The notes under the pieces: model-generated
Database searches by the model: none
What the model saw: only the letters and a program-made list of their open reading frames with translations
What the model was told of the DNA's origin: nothing
Translations under genes and position numbers: made by a program
NCBI GenBank assembly: GCA_944377365.1
Contig: CALWEQ010000008.1
Span: forward strand, 36,678 to 100,677
From: an uncultured Clostridia bacterium
GTDB lineage: Bacteria; Bacillota; Clostridia; Christensenellales; UBA1242
DNA length: 64,000 nucleotides
Direction of reading: 5' to 3'
Part shown: positions 59,600 to 64,000 of the stretch, piece by piece
Position numbering within the stretch: the first letter of the stretch is position 1
Layout: every line of letters starts with the position of its first letter

Positions 59600-60181
59600 C
59601 TAATTTTTTTTATAATATTCTTCCTTATCTTTTTGACCCTTTATATTTATAAATTTGTTGTTCCATAAATCGACAACTTCACCCGTAAGTGATTTTGAAT
59701 AAATTACGATGTCGCCAACATCCTTTGTAATATCATCACTGTTTTTATAATATTCTTTTATCATTCCCATATTTTCGTACAATACACAAGCCTGAGCGTT
59801 GTCAACTTCATCAGTATAAAGTCTTATGGTTTTAAATCCATTTTCTTTCGCCCAATTTTCAAAGATTTTAAAAATTTGAGTGCCATAACCCTTTTTACGC
59901 ATTTCATTTTTTACACCAAACCAACCCAACCAACATTCATCATTGCGATCTTCAATATAATGCCCCCATAACCCAACAGCTTCATTGTTTTCATCTTTTA
60001 CTAAAAAATATTGGGTTTGAAATTTTGTTGGGACTTTTGCTTCAATGCCTTCTTTTATAGCGTCCAGAAAATTTTTTTTAGCATTTTCTCGTGGAAAAAT
60101 CGAATTTTGAAGTTTAATAGCTTCTTCAACATTAGCAAAGGTAATTAATTCGCTATGTAAATAATTTTTGTTTTGTGCCAT
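59600..60181 (-). CDS. GNAT family N-acetyltransferase
   Basis: 193 residues. The acetyl-CoA loop reads RKKGYGTQIF (about 92-101), after the strand 'ECWLGWFGVKNEM', and motif B follows in 'LYENMGMIKEYYKN'. The acceptor cannot be told from sequence. AAGGA precedes ATG with an A-run spacer. The C-terminal 25 residues extend a little beyond a standard GNAT domain. It is read away from the decayed region at 60.2-61.3 kb. Confidence 0.9.
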   Translation of the reverse strand: MAQNKNYLHSELITFANVEEAIKLQNSIFPRENAKKNFLDAIKEGIEAKVPTKFQTQYFLVKDENNEAVGLWGHYIEDRNDECWLGWFGVKNEMRKKGYGTQIFKIFENWAKENGFKTIRLYTDEVDNAQACVLYENMGMIKEYYKNSDDITKDVGDIVIYSKSLTGEVVDLWNNKFINIKGQKDKEEYYKKN

Positions 60182-60263
60182 ATTTTTTTTCCTTAAATTA
60201 TAAAATTTTATACTATTTTTAATACTATGGTTTTTATAATACTCTTATTTTTATTGAGCATTT

Positions 60264-60931
60264 TTAGTTCAATAATTTTATTATTTGATCCATAGAATTG
60301 TTAAAAACATTTTCTTTATCAATGGTGGTGTCGAAATATTTTAATTTATGCGTTTGACAAATCAAAATGTTGTTTTGATCTTGAAATAAAATCTCCCCAA
60401 ATATATAGTAGTTTTCAACTTTTTAAAGTGTTTTTGTAAACATATAGTGTTTTTGTAAACATATTATGCTCATATTTTTTATTGTTTTTAATATTTGGTT
60501 GTTTTCTTTGTCTCCAAAACCAAAACAAAGAATTATATCATTTTTGTCTGTAGCGGTCAAAACTTGCTTTAAATCTAAAACGGCAAAATCAAAGATCGAG
60601 TTGTAGCTAGAAAAATTTTCTTTCTAAAAGATAAATTCTTTATTAAGTAGTGGAAAAGTTTCTTCTTGATCGCCGTGTTTTAACCCCCATTTATTTATAT
60701 AGTTCTGTCTATTTTTTTTCGAAACCAATTTCTTAAGGCTCTTTAAACTATGATGTTAGTATTGTCTAGAACACCTTTGTGTTTTTTAGAAAAAGTCGTT
60801 TTACATGTTTGTGGAAGCCCGCATACAGAAATAATCTTAGCTAACTCTTTTTGCTTTGATGCCAAATTTTTATCCGGGGACTGAACAACTACTCGTGATT
60901 TACTTTGGTTAGCTAAAAACATTTTAATCAA
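60264..60931 (-). pseudogene. decayed P-loop kinase-like gene
   Basis: Reading the minus strand, the first 62 codons (60931-60743) contain IISVCGLPQTCKTTFSKK, a degraded Walker A, and VLDNTNIIV, which recalls the 'DNTN' strand of AAA_33-type small kinases. After a stop at 60743 the coding signal resumes in another frame near 60717 (KWGLKHGDQEETFPLLNKEF) and continues in one frame to 60264, broken by TAG at 60626-60624 and TAA at 60425-60423. Protein-like composition between the stops (for example DFAVLDLKQVLTATDKND) shows a real gene that has decayed. A 19-bp tandem duplication lies inside it. Confidence 0.65.
60427..60464. repeat. perfect 19-bp tandem duplication in the pseudogene
   Basis: A 19-bp unit at 60427-60445 is repeated exactly at 60446-60464. 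The length is not a multiple of 3, so it would shift the reading frame of the host gene. Confidence 0.9.
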
Positions 60932-61305
60932 AATTTGCGGTATCTGTCAATCAAATCATTATTTATATTAGCAAAAAGGCTAATATTTTTATTATATGGG
61001 CAGAAAAGTTTAAAAGTCTTTGGTTGCCAGCATCTTTTTTGTGAATTTGTTAAATTAACAGAAAATATGTTGCAATGCATATGTATAACTTCGCATTATA
61101 TACGTCTATAACAAACATGAAAACAATCATAATTAAATAAAAACATTAAAATAAAGTCAAATTTTTAAAAAATGCAAAACAAGTTTTTCAAATTAAGGTT
61201 TGTTTTCTGTTTGCTACATTAACAACAAACGTAATCGAGTTGAGATAAAGCAAACTTTACATGTGTGTGCGGAAAAGTTAATCTTATTACATTAAAAGGA
61301 GAGTT
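60932..61305. other. AT-rich intergenic region with an orphan hairpin
   Basis: 374 nt with no gene. An 8-bp stem ATATTAGC (60965-60972) with GCTAATAT (60979-60986) and trailing T residues looks like a terminator on the + strand without a gene upstream, perhaps a remnant. The end carries the ribosome binding site AAAAGGAGAG for the gene at 61306. Confidence 0.5.
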
Positions 61306-61644
61306 ATGAAAATCATTATAGATAATAATATTTTTGATGTAAAATTGGAAAACAATAGCACTGCAAAAGCGTTTTACAATATGTTGCCAGTGACTTTAAA
61401 AATGAATGAATTAAACGGGAACGAGAAATATTGTCATTTAAACACAACTTTGCCAACCAATGCTAGTAAAACAACTACGATACATGCTGGGGATATAATG
61501 CTTTGGGGAAATAACTGCGTGGTTGTATTTTACGAGACGTTTTTATCAGATTATCTATATTCTAAAATAGGTAAAGTCGTTGACATAACCAATTTAAAGC
61601 GTTGTTTGGGCAGAGAAAGTGTGTTAATTGAATTTTTAAAATAA
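61306..61644 (+). CDS. cyclophilin-like fold protein
   Basis: 112 residues matching the small bacterial cyclophilin-like domain family: N-terminal 'NSTAKAFYNMLPVTLKMNELNGNEKY', then 'HAGDIMLWGNNCVVVFYETF' and 'SKIGKVVDI'. These proteins have the cyclophilin barrel but normally no prolyl isomerase residues. AAAAGGAGAG precedes ATG. It is the first gene of a three-gene operon (hydrolase after 13 nt, flavodoxin after 8 nt more), a grouping often seen beside small oxidoreductases. Confidence 0.85.
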   Translation: MKIIIDNNIFDVKLENNSTAKAFYNMLPVTLKMNELNGNEKYCHLNTTLPTNASKTTTIHAGDIMLWGNNCVVVFYETFLSDYLYSKIGKVVDITNLKRCLGRESVLIEFLK

Positions 61645-61657
61645 AAGGAGATATAAA

Positions 61658-62638
61658 ATGTTTGTTGAAGAAAAATTAGATTTAAGTAGAAAGTGGGACA
61701 AAACTTTCCCACAAAACAAAAATGTCGATCATGAAAAAATTACCTTTCACAACCGTTATGGTATAACATTAGCGGCGGATTTGTATAAACCTAAAAATTC
61801 AAAAGATAAGTTGCCAGCAATAGCAGTTAGTGGACCTTTTGGGGCTGTAAAAGAACAAGCGTCAGGGCTTTATGCACAAACCCTTGCAACTTATGGGTTT
61901 TTGACAATTGCTTTTGATCCATCATTTACAGGAGAAAGCGGAGGAAAACCACGATATGTTGCTTCGCCCGATATAAACACAGAAGATTTTTGTGCAGCTG
62001 TTGACTTTTTGGCTACAAGAGGTGACGTTGATGAAAATAAAATCGGTATTTTAGGAATTTGTGGTTGGGGAGGGATGGCATTAAATGCTGCCGCAATAGA
62101 CACGAGAATAAAAGCTACTGTTACATCAACGATGTATGATATGTCAAGAGTAAATGCTTTTGGATATTTTGATAGTTTAGATGAAGAAAACAGATATAAA
62201 TTAAAAGAAGAATTAAACAAGCAAAGGACGATTGATTATAAAAATAATGATTATGCTTTAGCTGGTGGCGTTGTGGATCCATTGCCAGAAGATGCCCCAC
62301 AATTTGTTAAAGATTACTTTTCATATTACAAAACAAAAAGAGGCTATCATATTCGTTCTTTAAATTCAAACAATGGTTGGAATAAGACGTCTTCTTTGTC
62401 GTTTATTAATATGCCAATTTTGACTTATTCGAATGAAATTAAAAATGCTGTCCTCATGATACATGGCGAAAATGCCCATTCTTGCTATTTCAGTAAGGAT
62501 GCATTTAAAAAATTAAAAGGGGACAACAAGCAATTAATGATTATACCAAATGCTGTGCATGTGGATTTGTATGACAATTTAAAAGTCATACCGTTTGACA
62601 AAATAGTCGAATTTTATAAAAAATATTTAGATGTTTAG
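61658..62638 (+). CDS. alpha/beta hydrolase, dienelactone-hydrolase-like
   Basis: 326 residues, cytoplasmic. The fold signs are 'RYGITLAADLYKPKNSKDKLPAIAVSGPFG' (oxyanion region), the nucleophile elbow GICGWGG near residue 135 and 'HGENAHSCYF' with the C-terminal 'IPNAVHVDLYD' His. The nucleophile is Cys rather than Ser, as in dienelactone hydrolase and YcjY-type relatives. Substrate unknown. AAAAGGAG precedes ATG. It is the middle gene of the cyclophilin-like/hydrolase/flavodoxin operon. Confidence 0.88.
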   Translation: MFVEEKLDLSRKWDKTFPQNKNVDHEKITFHNRYGITLAADLYKPKNSKDKLPAIAVSGPFGAVKEQASGLYAQTLATYGFLTIAFDPSFTGESGGKPRYVASPDINTEDFCAAVDFLATRGDVDENKIGILGICGWGGMALNAAAIDTRIKATVTSTMYDMSRVNAFGYFDSLDEENRYKLKEELNKQRTIDYKNNDYALAGGVVDPLPEDAPQFVKDYFSYYKTKRGYHIRSLNSNNGWNKTSSLSFINMPILTYSNEIKNAVLMIHGENAHSCYFSKDAFKKLKGDNKQLMIIPNAVHVDLYDNLKVIPFDKIVEFYKKYLDV

Positions 62639-62646
62639 GAGGAAAA

Positions 62647-63123
62647 ATGAAAAGTTTAGTAGTTTATTTTAGTGCAACAGGGACGACTGAAAAAGTTGCA
62701 AAAAATCTTGCAAAAGCAACCAATTCTGATTTGTTTGAAATTATACCAAAGCAAAAATATACTGATATAGATTTAGATTGGACCAATCAAAATTCAAGAA
62801 GTTCGATTGAAATGAAAAATTTGTCTTTTCGCCCAGAAATTGCCAACAAAATTGACAATTTAAAAGATTATAAATGTTTGTTTTTAGGTTTTCCTATTTG
62901 GTGGTATAGAGAACCAACGATAATTGACACTTTTATTCAGCAATATGATTTTTCTAACATAAAAATTATTCCGTTTGCAACATCTGGTGGAAGCGGAATG
63001 GGAAATATTAAAGACAATTTACAATCACTTGCAAAAAATTCTATTGTTGAAAATGGTAAAAGATTTTCTTCAAATGTCAGCGTTGACGAATTGAAAAGTT
63101 GGGGAAAACAATTTACTGATTAA
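62647..63123 (+). CDS. flavodoxin
   Basis: 158 residues. The FMN phosphate loop SATGTTEKVA (about 9-18) opens the protein, the first ring-stacking segment is GFPIWWYREP (about 80-89) and the second is ATSGGSGMGN. This is the flavodoxin_4-type domain, a soluble one-electron carrier or flavin reductase partner. AGGAGG ends 5 nt before ATG and the hydrolase stops 8 nt upstream, so they are co-transcribed. No partner oxidoreductase is in the window. Confidence 0.92.
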   Translation: MKSLVVYFSATGTTEKVAKNLAKATNSDLFEIIPKQKYTDIDLDWTNQNSRSSIEMKNLSFRPEIANKIDNLKDYKCLFLGFPIWWYREPTIIDTFIQQYDFSNIKIIPFATSGGSGMGNIKDNLQSLAKNSIVENGKRFSSNVSVDELKSWGKQFTD

Positions 63124-63145
63124 AATCAAGGCGTAAAGATGAATA

Positions 63146-63625
63146 TTGTTGTTTTATTTGGCAATATATAAAAAATATAATAATGATAAAAATAAATTAA
63201 AAATTGAAAAAACAAAAATTTATTTATACAATGGTGCTATTTTTATACCATTAACAATCTCTTTTGGTGTAGTAATTTCTATGTTTTTTAATGTTGGTAA
63301 GCCTTCAATAACAGGGGATATTTTAGCAATAGCAACAGTTGCATACACAACATACAAAATAACAATAGCAATTATTCATCTTAAAAAAGCAATCAAAGAG
63401 AAAGATGATATTTTACAAGCATTAAGAAATATAAATATGGTAGAAGCAATAATTTCTATTGTTTTGTTAGCTAATACTCTTATAACTACTTTTGGAACTT
63501 TTGACACAAGCATGCAGACTCTCATAATAATTCTAGGATTAGTAGCATGTATTGTTATTATTTCATTAGGAACTTTTATGGTGGTTAAATCAATATTAAA
63601 ATTGAAAAACAACAAAATATCTTAA
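63146..63625 (+). pseudogene. truncated multi-pass membrane protein
   Basis: An open frame of 159 residues with no proper start: it opens at TTG 63146 with no ribosome binding site, while the nearby ATG 63139 is in another frame and stops after ten codons. It begins in a cytoplasmic loop (KIEKTKIYLYNGAIFIPLT) and carries four hydrophobic helices, which looks like the C-terminal part of a longer membrane protein (about 220 residues in relatives as I recall). The N-terminal helices are missing, so I treat it as a 5'-truncated relic. A short genuine protein remains possible. Confidence 0.55.
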
Positions 63626-63741
63626 GTTTTTAAATTTTCAATATCTCCAACATTAGAGAATGAATTAAAAATTCAATTATCTAAATTATTTATAAAGGTT
63701 TAAAAACATAGGTTTTTTCGATAAAATATTCAAGTTGTAGA

Positions 63742-63930
63742 ATGGTGTTTGATAGATTTATTAAACGACATAATTTGGGTAAATATAATATCCATTTTCA
63801 TGGGCTTCGCCATACAGTTTCAAATATGCTGTTTGAAATTAATGAAAATCCAAAGGCAATACAGCAATTACTTGGACATAGAGATGTTAAAACAACAGTA
63901 CATACGAAAAATAGGCTGTACAAGAATTAA
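63742..63930 (+). pseudogene. tyrosine recombinase/integrase C-terminal remnant
   Basis: 62 residues with the C-terminal catalytic pattern of phage-type integrases: HFHGLRHTVSNML (His and Arg), then IQQLLGHRDVKTTV (second His). The catalytic Tyr expected in the following 'TxxxY' is not in place (TTVHTKNRLYKN), and the N-terminal domains are missing upstream, though the frame is open a little before ATG 63742. It is a fragment left by a mobile element. The remaining 70 nt to the window end hold nothing I can recognise. Confidence 0.7.
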
Positions 63931-64000
63931 AAAATAAAATAAAAATCAAAACACGAAAGTTTATACAAAAAGTTTAAAATTTTAAATATTTTATGTTATA

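Noticed and set aside
63749..63937. An alternative frame over the integrase remnant
   Set aside because: The frame at 63742 carries clear integrase motifs; this one is its shadow.

Overview
The window is AT-rich with Firmicutes-type signals: consensus TTGACA/TATAAT promoters, AAGGAGG-like ribosome binding sites and U-run hairpin terminators. Its housekeeping set (UvrB/UvrA, a YycJ-like hydrolase followed by HtrA, HflX, class II aldolase, RpoB/RpoC) fits a low-GC clostridial-type bacterium. Neither the sequence nor this analysis identifies the species. No tRNA, rRNA or CRISPR array was seen.

Layout. (1) 1-17919: the C-terminal 5,970 or so codons of a giant surface-type protein whose start lies off the left edge. 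(2) 18-24 kb: two tandem RadC-like JAMM proteins, two paralogous small winged-helix proteins with a C-terminal membrane anchor flanking an unknown coiled-coil protein, then uvrB and uvrA. (3) 26.6-34.6 kb: a GC-rich cloverleaf palindrome, a YycJ-like hydrolase, a lipoprotein HtrA protease, a 645-residue protein of unknown family, aldolase, a small lipoprotein, HflX, a DUF1858-like redox protein and a PRC-barrel-like protein. (4) 35-48.2 kb: a two-gene operon of a VirB4-type ATPase with a PrgI/VirB3-like membrane N-terminus, followed 9 nt later by a 3,478-residue lipoprotein built like the first giant. (5) 48.2-55.7 kb: rpoB-rpoC with a leader terminator and no rplJ/rplL beside them. (6) 55.8-64 kb: small accessory genes (membrane protein, LRR protein, cupin, TspO, acetyltransferase, cyclophilin-like/hydrolase/flavodoxin operon) mixed with decayed material: a kinase pseudogene, a truncated membrane protein and an integrase remnant.

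How the parts may work together. The two giants take up about 44% of the window. They share a recurrent beta-helix-like module, and the complete one is co-transcribed with an orphan conjugation-type ATPase. No relaxase, coupling protein, VirB6 or VirB8 is present, so the best candidate for an undescribed system here is a dedicated VirB4-like machine that exports, assembles or displays giant lipoproteins. That link is inference from operon structure.

A second pattern is promoter geometry. Four genes (uvrA, the YycJ-like gene, aldolase, the DUF1858-like gene) have a -10 box only 6-7 nt before ATG and no ribosome binding site, which predicts leaderless transcripts.
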